Part shown: piece after piece, positions 24,490-32,269 of the stretch
How the letters are laid out: every line of letters starts with the position of its first letter
How positions within the stretch are numbered: position 1 is the stretch's first letter
Source: an uncultured Collinsella sp.
GTDB taxonomy: Bacteria; Actinomycetota; Coriobacteriia; Coriobacteriales; Coriobacteriaceae
DNA: 63,965 bases
Reading direction: 5' to 3'
Assembly: GCA_902470905.1 (NCBI GenBank)
Contig: CABRIC010000007.1
Span: forward strand, 1 to 63,965
Notes under the pieces: generated by a model
The model's database searches: none
The model's input: the letters and a program-made list of their open reading frames with translations, nothing else
What the model was told of the DNA's origin: nothing
Translations under genes and position numbers: made by a program

Positions 24490-25218
24490 TTACTCGGCCT
24501 TGGGCTCAGCGGCCATCTCGGCCTCGGAGACCTGCTCCTTGCCGGAGCCAGCGAGGCAGGCGTCAGCCATGAGCTCGCACATAAGGGTGACAGCGGAGAT
24601 AGCGTCATCGTTGCAGGGGATGCCGTACTCGACCTCGTCGGGATCGGAGTTGGTGTCGATCAGGGCGACGACGGGGATGTTCAGGCGCTGGGCCTCCTTG
24701 ATGGCGTTCTCCTCGCGCTTGGTGTCGATGACGAAGAGAGCCTGGGGCAGACCCTTCATGTCGCGGGCGCCACCGAGGTTGGTCTGGAGCTTAGTGAGCT
24801 CCTTGCCGAGAACAGCCTGCTCCTTCTTGGGCAGAACAGCCATGCGGCCGTCCTCGACCATGGCCTCGAGCTCCTCCATGCGGTTGATGCGGGAGCGGAT
24901 GGTGACGAAGTTGGTCAGCATACCGCCGAGCCAACGCTGGTTGATGTAAGGCATGTTGGCGCGCTCAGCAGCGTTCTTGACGGCCTCCTGAGCCTGCTTC
25001 TTGGTGCCGACGAACAGCACGTTGCCACCCTTGGCGACGTTCTTGACGAAGGTGTAGGCCTGGTCGGCGTCGAGGATGGTCTGCTTGAGGTCGAGGATGT
25101 AGATGCCGTTGCGCTCACCGAAGATGAACGGCTTCATCTTGGGGTTCCAGCGACGGGTCTGGTGACCGAAGTGGCAGCCGGCCTCGAGCAGGGTGCGGAT
25201 ATTAATCTTGGTAGCCAT
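24490..25218 (-). CDS. rpsB: Ribosomal protein uS2
   Basis: Small-subunit protein of 242 residues. The N-terminus INIRTLLEAGCHFGHQTRRWNPKM is diagnostic, and the C-terminal tail is acidic and Ala/Glu-rich. GGAGG is 7 nt upstream of the ATG. It has a long leader of about 135 nt and a near-consensus promoter, which fits autoregulation of rpsB-tsf known in other bacteria. Confidence 0.97.
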   Translation of the reverse strand: MATKINIRTLLEAGCHFGHQTRRWNPKMKPFIFGERNGIYILDLKQTILDADQAYTFVKNVAKGGNVLFVGTKKQAQEAVKNAAERANMPYINQRWLGGMLTNFVTIRSRINRMEELEAMVEDGRMAVLPKKEQAVLGKELTKLQTNLGGARDMKGLPQALFVIDTKREENAIKEAQRLNIPVVALIDTNSDPDEVEYGIPCNDDAISAVTLMCELMADACLAGSGKEQVSEAEMAAEPKAE

Positions 25219-25354
25219 GTTAAACCTCCTGTGGTTTGCCTCCGCGCGGGGTCATCCTCCAAAACCAACCCGGACATGTGCTACCAAAGCCCGGGCACCA
25301 CGGTATGAAGTAGCCGCGCGTGCGTGATAAAAACATGTTGCCGTGAAGCAACCC
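25219..25354 (-). promoter_or_regulatory. Structured rpsB leader RNA
   Basis: Between the promoter and rpsB, the minus strand holds a hairpin GTTGC-TTCAC-GGCAAC close to the 5' end and a CCCGG...CCGGG stem further on, with a GGTTTTGGAGG stretch before the true ribosome site. The position and folds suggest an S2-responsive leader, not proven. Confidence 0.45.
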
Positions 25355-25359
25355 GATGA

Positions 25360-25388
25360 ATGATAGCAGGAATGCATCTTCCTGCCAA
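25360..25388 (-). promoter_or_regulatory. Promoter of rpsB-tsf
   Basis: TTGGCA (25383-25388), a 17-nt spacer and TATCAT (25360-25365), with TGC just before the -10. Confidence 0.75.
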
Positions 25389-25437
25389 CCCGCAATCAAA
25401 ACCACACACCTGAGTGCGGCGCGGGACGTCCCAGCCA

Positions 25438-26358
25438 CTATTCGCCGCGGGGATGGGCTTGAGCCACGGCACGTTTGAGCCGATCGGGCGTGAGATGCGT
25501 GTAAATCTGCGTTGTAGACAGGCTCGCATGGCCCAGCAGCTCTTGAACCGAGCGCAGGTCCGCACCGCCCTCGAGCAAATCGGTCGCAAAGGTATGGCGC
25601 ATCGCATGCGGGGCAATGTCGGCCGGAATGCCGGCGAGCGTCGCCAGCGTATGGAACCGCCGCCTGAGCATGGCGGCACTCATGCGATTGCCGCGCGCCG
25701 ATATAAGCAGCGGATGCGGCCCGGTAGCGGGGTCACGGCGCTTTGCCTGAGCGAGCAACTCCGGCCTCCCCTCCTCAATATAGAGACGCGTCGCCTCGAG
25801 TGCGCGACGATACAGAGGGACGATACGCTCCTTGCTCCCCTTGCCCCAAAGTCGCAGCGTTCGCTCGGACCAACCAATAGACTCCACGTTGAGCGCCGCG
25901 AGCTCCGAGATTCGCGCGCCGGAGGCATAGAGCAACTCAAGCATCGCCGCATCGCGCAGTCCCGCGGGCGTCGAGGTATCAGGCGTCTTGAGCAGCGCCT
26001 CGACCTGCTTGTTCGTAAGGACGCCCGGCAGGTCACGCGGCAGCTTGGGCGATGCGATCGCCGAGACCGCATCGCCCTCGACAATCCCCTCGGCAGCCAT
26101 CCAGCGATAGAGAGATCGGATAGCCGACAGGTGCGCCGCAAGCGTTCGGGGAGCCACCTGCTCACGCGAAAGCTCAGCAAGATAGCGACGAATGGTGCGC
26201 ACGTCGGCAGCGAAAGCATCGTTATCCTCGCGCTCGCACCAGGCAGCGAAGCGCTCCAGCCTCGAGCCATAGGCCGTCACCGTGTTGGGAGAAAGTCCCT
26301 CGACGCGTGCGATATAGGCGATAAACGAGTCGACGGTGTCGTACAGGTCAAAGGCTAT
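25438..26358 (-). CDS. xerC: XerC/XerD-type tyrosine recombinase, odd start
   Basis: Site-specific recombinase expected to resolve chromosome dimers at dif. Catalytic residues are visible: Arg in GARISEL, Lys in GKGSKER, HAMRHTF (HxxR), GHASL and the nucleophile in TTQIYTHL. The first standard start is GTG at 26280, but the frame is open upstream and its residues (VDSFIAYIARVEGLSPNTV) match the Xer N-terminus. The upstream stretch has no ATG, GTG or TTG; an ATA at 26358, 9 nt after GGAGG and overlapping the trmFO TAG, is the best-placed start. 306 residues with it, 280 without. Gene order trmFO-xerC is typical. Confidence 0.88.
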   Translation of the reverse strand: MAFDLYDTVDSFIAYIARVEGLSPNTVTAYGSRLERFAAWCEREDNDAFAADVRTIRRYLAELSREQVAPRTLAAHLSAIRSLYRWMAAEGIVEGDAVSAIASPKLPRDLPGVLTNKQVEALLKTPDTSTPAGLRDAAMLELLYASGARISELAALNVESIGWSERTLRLWGKGSKERIVPLYRRALEATRLYIEEGRPELLAQAKRRDPATGPHPLLISARGNRMSAAMLRRRFHTLATLAGIPADIAPHAMRHTFATDLLEGGADLRSVQELLGHASLSTTQIYTHLTPDRLKRAVAQAHPRGE

Positions 26359-27692
26359 GACCGGTCGCCTCCAAACAAGCCGGAACGCGTGGCCAAGTAG
26401 GCATCGAGGGCCTCGAGCGCACGGTCCGCATAGGCCTGATAGCGGTCGCGCTTGCTGCGGCGCTTACCGTCCTCGAGCGGCGGCACCAGGCCAAAGTTGA
26501 CATGCATAGGCTGATAGCCCACGGTGGCAGGATCGGTCGCGTAGCCCACGAGCGCACCCAGGGCACCCACACGCGGCAACTCGACGCCCGCAGCACCGAT
26601 AGCCTCGGCATAGGTGTTGAGCGCCGCGAGCAGACCTGTCGCCACGGCTTCCATGTATCCCTCGGTACCGGTGATCTGACCGGCCAGACGCACGCCGGTA
26701 CCGGGCACGGCAAAGGTGCCATCGAGCACGTGCGGGGCGTCGACAAAGGTATTGCGGTGCATGACACCGTAGCGGAAGAACTCAGCGTTCTCCAGGCCCG
26801 GCACCATATGGAAGACGCGCTTCTGCTCGCCAAAGGTCAAGTTGGTCTGGAAGCCCACCAGGTTATAGGCGGTCTTCTCCTTGTTCTCGGCACGCAGCTG
26901 AATCGCCGCCCAGGGGCGACGTCCGGTACGCGGGTCGGTGAGGCCGACGGGCTTCATGGCGCCAAAGCGAATGGCGTCCTTGCCGGTGCGCGCAACTTCC
27001 TCGGCAGGCTGGCAGGCCTGGAACAGATCGCCGCCCTCAAAGTCTTTGAGCACCACGCGGTCGGCCGTGGTAAGCGCCTCGATAAAGGCCTCGTACTCCT
27101 CCTTGTTGAGCGGAGCGTTGAGATAGTCGCCGCTCCCCTGCTCCTCGTAGCGCGACTGCGAGAACAGCACGTCCATATCGAGCGTGGAGGCATCGACGAT
27201 CGGCGCCGCGGCATCGAAGAACGCAAGGGCGTCGCCACCGACGAGCTTCATGACCTCTTCGCTCAGCGCCGGTGAACACAGCGGGCCCGCGGCAATGACC
27301 ACGTGACCCTCGGGAATCTGCGTGACCTCGCCGTGCACGACCTCGATATTGGGACGAGCGGCAACCTCGGCCTCGACAAGCTCGGAAAACTTGACGCGGT
27401 CGACCGCCAAGGCGCCACCGGCGGGAACAGCCGCGCGATGGGCGCAATCGAGCAGGACTGAACCCATGCGCTCAAGCTCAGCTTTCAGCAAACCAGCCGC
27501 GGAATCCGGACGGGTCGACTTAAACGAATTGGAGCAGACGAGCTCTGCCAGATGATCGGTATGGTGGGCCGGGGAGCTCACCTGGGGGCGCATCTCGCAC
27601 AGCTTTACGGCAAACCCGCGGTCTGCAAGCTGGATCGCGCACTCCGAACCCGCCAGACCGCCACCGATAACCGTCACCTGATCGAACTGCAT
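26355..27692 (-). CDS. trmFO: TrmFO, tRNA m5U54 methyltransferase (folate/FAD)
   Basis: Methylates U54 of tRNA with methylene-tetrahydrofolate and FAD. FAD-binding start VTVIGGGLAGSECA, then MRPQVSSPAHHTDHLAELVCSNSFKS with its conserved Cys, and FEGGDLFQACQPAEE. About 445 residues. The ATG at 27692 is preferred over the TTG two codons earlier because of AAAGG 8 nt upstream. Followed by xerC with a 4-nt overlap if the ATA start holds. Confidence 0.95.
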   Translation of the reverse strand: MQFDQVTVIGGGLAGSECAIQLADRGFAVKLCEMRPQVSSPAHHTDHLAELVCSNSFKSTRPDSAAGLLKAELERMGSVLLDCAHRAAVPAGGALAVDRVKFSELVEAEVAARPNIEVVHGEVTQIPEGHVVIAAGPLCSPALSEEVMKLVGGDALAFFDAAAPIVDASTLDMDVLFSQSRYEEQGSGDYLNAPLNKEEYEAFIEALTTADRVVLKDFEGGDLFQACQPAEEVARTGKDAIRFGAMKPVGLTDPRTGRRPWAAIQLRAENKEKTAYNLVGFQTNLTFGEQKRVFHMVPGLENAEFFRYGVMHRNTFVDAPHVLDGTFAVPGTGVRLAGQITGTEGYMEAVATGLLAALNTYAEAIGAAGVELPRVGALGALVGYATDPATVGYQPMHVNFGLVPPLEDGKRRSKRDRYQAYADRALEALDAYLATRSGLFGGDRS

Positions 27693-27706
27693 CTGCAAAC
27701 ACCTTT

Positions 27707-28642
27707 CTAATTGACACGTTTTCCATTGTGACCGAAGGGTGTCTGGGCGTGAAGGGCAAACTTGGAGGGCGCATACTTTCCATCCATCATGCGCTCGATA
27801 AGGCCCTCGAGTTCAAGCGAACCCAAGAGTTTGAGTACGCCGACAGCATCGAGCGAGACGAGCGCCGCAATGTCGTCGACCTTGAGTGGAGAGGCGATGA
27901 GCGCATGCATCACGGTCTGCTGCGTTGGATTCAGGTCGGCAATGCCGGGAGCATCGGGGCGCGAGTAGCGCAGGGTGCCGTAGATGCGTGAGATAGCCAT
28001 CTCGATAGATTCCTCGTCGATGATGCAGCAGGCACCGTTCGCAATGAGGTAATTCGTGCCACGCGACTCGGGCGATAGGATCGACCCCGGCACGGCAAGA
28101 AGTTCGCGCCCCAAATCCATAGCAGCCTCGGCTGTGGAAAACGTCCCAGAAGGCATACCCGCCTCGGATACAAAGAGGGCTTGCGACAGGGCCGCGATTA
28201 CGCGATTGCGGCGCGGAAAGGCGAACTTGCGCGGACCCATGCCCCACGGAGAGATCGACACGACCGCGCCACCCGTATCAAGCGTGCGCGTAATCAGCCC
28301 CGCGCTCGAACGCGGGTAGACCACGTCGGCGCCCGTCCCCAGCACCACAACGTGTTTGCCGCCGGCGTTGACCGCAGCCCAACCCGAGGCCTGGTCACAA
28401 CCGACCGCACCGCCCGAAACTACCGTCACTCCCGCCTCAACCGCCACCTTCGCCGCAAGCTCTGCCACGGCAAGACCATACGGCGAGGCCTTTCGCGCAC
28501 CGATGATGGAGAGCGCGGGCGTCGAAAGCGCCTCGGGGTTGCCGCGCACATAGAGCGTCTGAGGTACATCAGAAAGCTCCAAAACGGTCTCGGGATACAA
28601 CGCGTCACCTGGATGCAGCTCGAAGGTCCCCTCAACCATCAT
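27707..28642 (-). CDS. dprA: DprA, DNA-processing protein of transformation
   Basis: Loads RecA on incoming single-stranded DNA. Rossmann fold starting IGARKASPYG, with SGGAVGCDQASGWAA where most DprA have SGLARGID, then GTGADVVYPRSS and FPRRNRVIAALSQALFVSEA. The C-terminal 65 residues form a winged-helix domain (LNPTQQTVMHALIASPLKVDDIAAL). 311 residues; the N-terminal SAM domain of longer members is absent. Start MMVEG has AAGGAGG upstream and overlaps the comM stop as ATGA. Confidence 0.93.
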   Translation of the reverse strand: MMVEGTFELHPGDALYPETVLELSDVPQTLYVRGNPEALSTPALSIIGARKASPYGLAVAELAAKVAVEAGVTVVSGGAVGCDQASGWAAVNAGGKHVVVLGTGADVVYPRSSAGLITRTLDTGGAVVSISPWGMGPRKFAFPRRNRVIAALSQALFVSEAGMPSGTFSTAEAAMDLGRELLAVPGSILSPESRGTNYLIANGACCIIDEESIEMAISRIYGTLRYSRPDAPGIADLNPTQQTVMHALIASPLKVDDIAALVSLDAVGVLKLLGSLELEGLIERMMDGKYAPSKFALHAQTPFGHNGKRVN

Positions 28643-30162
28643 TGGTCCCTCCTTCCCTGGTACATCGCCGCCTCGAGCACGTGGTCCTGCGTCACCTGCT
28701 CGCTCTCGGCGACATCTGCGATCGTGCGCGCAATGCGAACAAGGCGCACGATGCCACGCCCTGTGAGATGCGTGCGCTTCGACAGGCCGAGCACACACTT
28801 CTCCGCCGCATCATCGAGCTCAAAGGTCGAAACGACGCCGTCAATGGACCGTGTCTCGTCATCCTCGGCCTCGGCATCCGCATCGTCCATGCGGGATTCG
28901 CGCCAAGCGCGAAAGGCGCGACCGCGCACAACGTAGTCACGTAACTCGGCCGACGACATGCCCTCCGCACCCTCGATAATCACTTGAGGGTCGGGACGGG
29001 TCACATCAATCATCATGTCGATACGGTCGGCCAAAGGACCGCGCAGTTTAGACCGATAGCGCTCGACCATCGCCGCCGAGCAGCGACACGGCACCTCGCG
29101 ATCGCCCAAAAAGCCGCAGGGGCAGGGATTGCTCGCAGCCAGCAGCTGAAAGCGCGACGGGAAGGTAAAAGCCCCGTCGACGCGTACGATCCTCACGTAG
29201 CCGCGCTCGATGGGCTGACGCAGCGTCTGCAGCACGCCAGTGGGAAACTCGGCAAGCTCGTCCAAAAAGAGCACGCCGCCATGAGCAAGGCTGATCTCAC
29301 CCGGGTGCACCGGGCGCCCACCGCCGATAAGGCCTGCGGTCGAAATACTGTGGTGGGGACTGCGGAAGGGGCGGTGCCCCGCCAACAAGCCATCAATGTT
29401 CTCACCCAAAACCGAATGGATGCACAGTGCCTCCTGCTGATCCTCAACGGAAAGCTCGGGTAGGATGCCGGTCATACGGCGTGCGAGCATCGTCTTGCCC
29501 GATCCCGGAGACCCGATCATGAGCAAGCCGAGTTCTCCTGCCGCCGCAAGCGCCATGCCGCGTTTAGCGACTTCCTGCCCCAGCACGTCGGCATAGTCGA
29601 GCTCGGGCTCAAAGGTCGCCTCGACACCCTCGGAATCCAAGTAGTGCCGTGCGGCATCGCCCATGCCGTGAGCAAGCTGAGACAGATGGTCGATAAAGCC
29701 GCAATCCACGCCCGCGAGTGGCACATGCTGGTCGGACCTGCCGGCGATAAAAGACAGCCCCATGTCGCGAGCCAATAGCTGAAACGCCACCTCGCCTTTG
29801 ACAGGAAGCACCGTGCCGTCCAAGCCGAGCTCGCCGGCGATAAGACAACGATCGAGGTTGTCGCGGGGAATCTGACCATCGGCCGCTAGAACCGCGATGG
29901 CGATGGGCAGATCAAAGCCGCTACCGGTCTTGCGAATATCGCCGGGCGCCAGATTGACCGTAATGCCCGAGCGCGGGATCTCAAAGCCGGCCGAGCGCAT
30001 CGCACAGCGAATACGACCACGTGACTCCATCACCTCCATACTCGGGATGCCGAGCATCTGAATGCCCGGAACGCCGCCGGCAAGCGAGACCTCGACCGTG
30101 ACGTGAATCGCCTCGACGCCGCGGATGCAGGCCGCGTGAACGGCAAACGTCTCGAACGCCAT
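28639..30162 (-). CDS. comM: ComM/YifB, Mg-chelatase-like AAA+ helicase
   Basis: Hexameric helicase that drives branch migration during integration of transforming DNA. An N-terminal Lon-like domain (residues 1-170, VEVSLAGGVPGIQMLGIP) precedes Walker A GSPGSGKTMLARRM and Walker B VLFLDELAEF, then a Cys motif in NPCPCGFLGDREVPCRC and a C-terminal lid. 507 residues. ATG at 30162 shares one base with the yraN stop TGA; longer readings lie in yraN. Confidence 0.95.
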   Translation of the reverse strand: MAFETFAVHAACIRGVEAIHVTVEVSLAGGVPGIQMLGIPSMEVMESRGRIRCAMRSAGFEIPRSGITVNLAPGDIRKTGSGFDLPIAIAVLAADGQIPRDNLDRCLIAGELGLDGTVLPVKGEVAFQLLARDMGLSFIAGRSDQHVPLAGVDCGFIDHLSQLAHGMGDAARHYLDSEGVEATFEPELDYADVLGQEVAKRGMALAAAGELGLLMIGSPGSGKTMLARRMTGILPELSVEDQQEALCIHSVLGENIDGLLAGHRPFRSPHHSISTAGLIGGGRPVHPGEISLAHGGVLFLDELAEFPTGVLQTLRQPIERGYVRIVRVDGAFTFPSRFQLLAASNPCPCGFLGDREVPCRCSAAMVERYRSKLRGPLADRIDMMIDVTRPDPQVIIEGAEGMSSAELRDYVVRGRAFRAWRESRMDDADAEAEDDETRSIDGVVSTFELDDAAEKCVLGLSKRTHLTGRGIVRLVRIARTIADVAESEQVTQDHVLEAAMYQGRRDQ

Positions 30163-30647
30163 CACGACACCTGCCAATCGAACGCGTTGTACTGGTGCTC
30201 GATCTCGGCAATATGCCCGTCGCGGATGGTGACGCCCACGGCATCGAAGCGAATCGCCTTGAGCGGATAATGCTCCATGAGATAGCAACTTGCGATGCGG
30301 CGGTAGCGGCGTTGCTTTTGGGCGTCCACGGCCTCCTCGGGAAAGACCCGCGTGTTGCAATCCAGCGCAACGCGTCTGGTCTTGACCTCGGCCATCACCA
30401 CGACATCGTCGAGCTCATCGAGCAGCACCAGATCGGCCTCGCCCTCGGTGCAACGATAACCCTGCTCCAGCAAGGTGTAGCCGCGCTCGTTAAAGTAGTC
30501 GATGGTGATCAGCTCGCCCAGCATGCCCAGCTCGCGGGGACTGAGTCCCTTGATAAACTCGGGCGTCATCGCCCCGCAGTCGAGCTCGCCGTTTTCCCAA
30601 CGCTCCTTGAGCTGCTGCGTCTTGCTCTTTTTGCTTGCGGCACTCAT
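30162..30647 (-). CDS. yraN: YraN family (UPF0102) endonuclease-like protein
   Basis: Small protein with a restriction-endonuclease-like core whose function is poorly known; relatives are often beside comM/dprA or rnhB. It shows LGELITIDYFNERGYTLLEQGYR, the acidic pair in EGEADLVLLD and the EVKTR motif. 161 residues, with about 25 extra at the N-terminus. Start MSAASKK has AAAGGAG upstream. First gene of yraN-comM-dprA-trmFO-xerC. Confidence 0.9.
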   Translation of the reverse strand: MSAASKKSKTQQLKERWENGELDCGAMTPEFIKGLSPRELGMLGELITIDYFNERGYTLLEQGYRCTEGEADLVLLDELDDVVVMAEVKTRRVALDCNTRVFPEEAVDAQKQRRYRRIASCYLMEHYPLKAIRFDAVGVTIRDGHIAEIEHQYNAFDWQVS

Positions 30648-30718
30648 GGGGTCTCCTTTCCCGCACACTGCATTGCCCCGATGATGAGGGCACCTTTCAT
30701 GCGGGTAAGTACCGGAAG

Positions 30719-30738
30719 CAAACCAAAAGCTGACCAAA
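30719..30738 (-). promoter_or_regulatory. 20-nt motif shared with comEA
   Basis: Identical to 2359-2378, with TTTGGT twice at 11-nt period, ending 71 nt before the yraN start (75 nt at comEA). It lies 6 nt past the rnhB terminator. No clear -10 follows. Confidence 0.6.
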
Positions 30739-30744
30739 TGCCGA

Positions 30745-30786
30745 CAAAAAACGGGCCGTACGCAGCAATGGTGCTGCATACGGCCA
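30745..30786 (-). terminator. Terminator after rnhB
   Basis: Stem GGCCGTATGCAGCA with TGCTGCGTACGGCC and a short loop, then GTTTTTTG on the minus strand. Confidence 0.92.
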
Positions 30787-30836
30787 GCTACCAGCAGGTT
30801 TATAAAACCCCAGAGGTCCCTGTCTCCACAATTGGC

Positions 30837-31625
30837 CTAGAAAAGGCGCTCAGTCTGCAGAAAGTTTCCGCAAAAGCTCACGCGATGCAGCGGACAAAGT
30901 CCATGTTTGCGAATGGCCTCGATGTGCTCGGGGCTCGCATAGCCCTTCGACTCGGCCAGATGGTACTCGGGGTACTCGGCGTCGTACTCGACCATCATCT
31001 CGTCACGCGTGACCTTGGCCATGATGGACGCTGCGGCGATGCAGGCGATCTTGGCATCGCCTTTCACCACATCGCGCTCGTTAGGAACAGCGCCCAAGGG
31101 GTTGCCATCCATGAGGACGCAGTCGGGCTCGAGCCCCGTATCGGCCACGGCGCCCGCAACGGCGGTACGGATAGCACGGGCCATGCCCATCTCATCGATA
31201 TCCTTAGGCGCGATATGGCAAAAACCGATCGCCGTCGCCACCTCGGCAATCTTCACTGAGAGCAACTCGCGGCGCGCCGGCGTGAGCTTTTTGGAATCGT
31301 TGATGCCCCAGACGCGCGGCTCCATAGGAAGGCAGACAGCGCATACCGTCAAAGGACCGGCCACCGATCCGCGACCCACCTCGTCGACACCAACGACCAC
31401 CCCATCGCCGCCAAGCTCATGCATAAGCTCGTACATGTCATTGACGCGCTCGCGCTCGGCAAGTTCCTTGGCATGGCGCTTAAGAGCACGCTCGCAAGCC
31501 TTGATTACCTGCTGGCGCGGGTCCTCGCGATAATGCTCCACGAGGGCGGGAATCTCCTCAAACGTAGCGCTCGCCAACTCACCGGCAACCTGCGATGCCG
31601 AAACCGAGCTCGTCATGTTGGCCAT
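30837..31625 (-). CDS. rnhB: Ribonuclease HII
   Basis: Removes ribonucleotides and RNA from RNA-DNA hybrids. Acidic catalytic residues are in GVDEVGRGSVAGP, and further ones in LMDGN and the SIMAKVTRDEMM segment. 262 residues with a helical N-terminal extension of about 75 residues before the catalytic core, common in Gram-positive enzymes. Start MANMTSS is chosen for AAGGAGG upstream. Own terminators on both sides; probably from read-through of rplS. Confidence 0.95.
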   Translation of the reverse strand: MANMTSSVSASQVAGELASATFEEIPALVEHYREDPRQQVIKACERALKRHAKELAERERVNDMYELMHELGGDGVVVGVDEVGRGSVAGPLTVCAVCLPMEPRVWGINDSKKLTPARRELLSVKIAEVATAIGFCHIAPKDIDEMGMARAIRTAVAGAVADTGLEPDCVLMDGNPLGAVPNERDVVKGDAKIACIAAASIMAKVTRDEMMVEYDAEYPEYHLAESKGYASPEHIEAIRKHGLCPLHRVSFCGNFLQTERLF

Positions 31626-31654
31626 ACCAGGCCCTCCTTGCATGCAAATCAGAT

Positions 31655-31684
31655 AAAAAGAAGGGCCACCCGAAGGTGACCCTT
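31655..31684 (-). terminator. Terminator between rplS and rnhB
   Basis: AAGGGTCACC-TTCG-GGTGGCCCTT stem (minus strand, one mismatch), then CTTTTTATC. Confidence 0.88.
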
Positions 31685-31718
31685 GTGTCCAAACGAGTGG
31701 ACAGACGCTGCGATCTTC

Positions 31719-32060
31719 TTAGCGCTTCTCGGGGATGCGAGCAGCCTTGCCCACCTTGTCGCGGAGGTAGTACAGCTTGGCGCGACGGACGCGACCATGA
31801 CGGACGACCTCGAGCTTGGCGATCTTGGGGCTGTGAAGCGGGAAGGTACGCTCAACACCGACACCGAAGGAAATCTTGCGGACGGTGAAGGTCTCACGGG
31901 CACCGGCGCCGGCCATGCGGATGACGTCACCCTGGAAAACCTGGATGCGCTCGCGGTCGCCTTCCTTAATGCGGTAGTGAACCTTGACGTTGTCGGCAAC
32001 GCGGACCTGCGGGATGTCCTCGCGGATCTGCTGACGCTCGATTGCGCGGATGTAATCCAT
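31719..32060 (-). CDS. rplS: Ribosomal protein bL19
   Basis: Large-subunit protein at the 30S-50S interface, 113 residues. The signature GVGVERTFPLHSPKIAKLEVVRHG is clear. ATG at 32060 with AAGGAATTGCAC upstream. It is usually the last gene of the rpsP-rimM-trmD operon; here it stands alone about 8 kb away, with its own promoter and terminator, beside rnhB. Confidence 0.96.
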   Translation of the reverse strand: MDYIRAIERQQIREDIPQVRVADNVKVHYRIKEGDRERIQVFQGDVIRMAGAGARETFTVRKISFGVGVERTFPLHSPKIAKLEVVRHGRVRRAKLYYLRDKVGKAARIPEKR

Positions 32061-32129
32061 GTGCAATTCCTTACTCTTCTAGAGGTGCCGTACCACCTTG
32101 GCCGGCACGTAGTTGAACAAACGTATTCG

Positions 32130-32157
32130 AGTATACACGCGCGGGTTTCTGCTGCAA
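32130..32157 (-). promoter_or_regulatory. Promoter of rplS
   Basis: TTGCAG (32152-32157), a 16-nt spacer and TATACT (32130-32135); about 70 nt before the start. Confidence 0.65.
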
Positions 32158-32200
32158 GAACAATTTTTTACGCAGACAAAAAGACAAAACCCGCACATGA

Positions 32201-32233
32201 TAACCGCCCACCTCACGAATGAGACGGGCGGCA
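32201..32233 (-). terminator. Terminator after ppdK
   Basis: CCGCCC pairs with GGGCGG and an inner CTC/GAG step. On the minus strand it runs into TTATC, with a T-rich tract further on. Confidence 0.6.
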
Positions 32234-32269
32234 TGAAGGGGGCTACGCTAGGCGCCCAAACCCAAAACG

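Noticed and set aside
25438..26358. Integrase of a mobile element
   Set aside because: No att-like repeats, no cargo genes and no change in composition; the trmFO neighbour points to housekeeping XerC.
30648..30779. N-terminal extension of yraN
   Set aside because: It covers the shared 20-nt motif and part of the rnhB terminator, and AAAGGAG marks the start at 30647.
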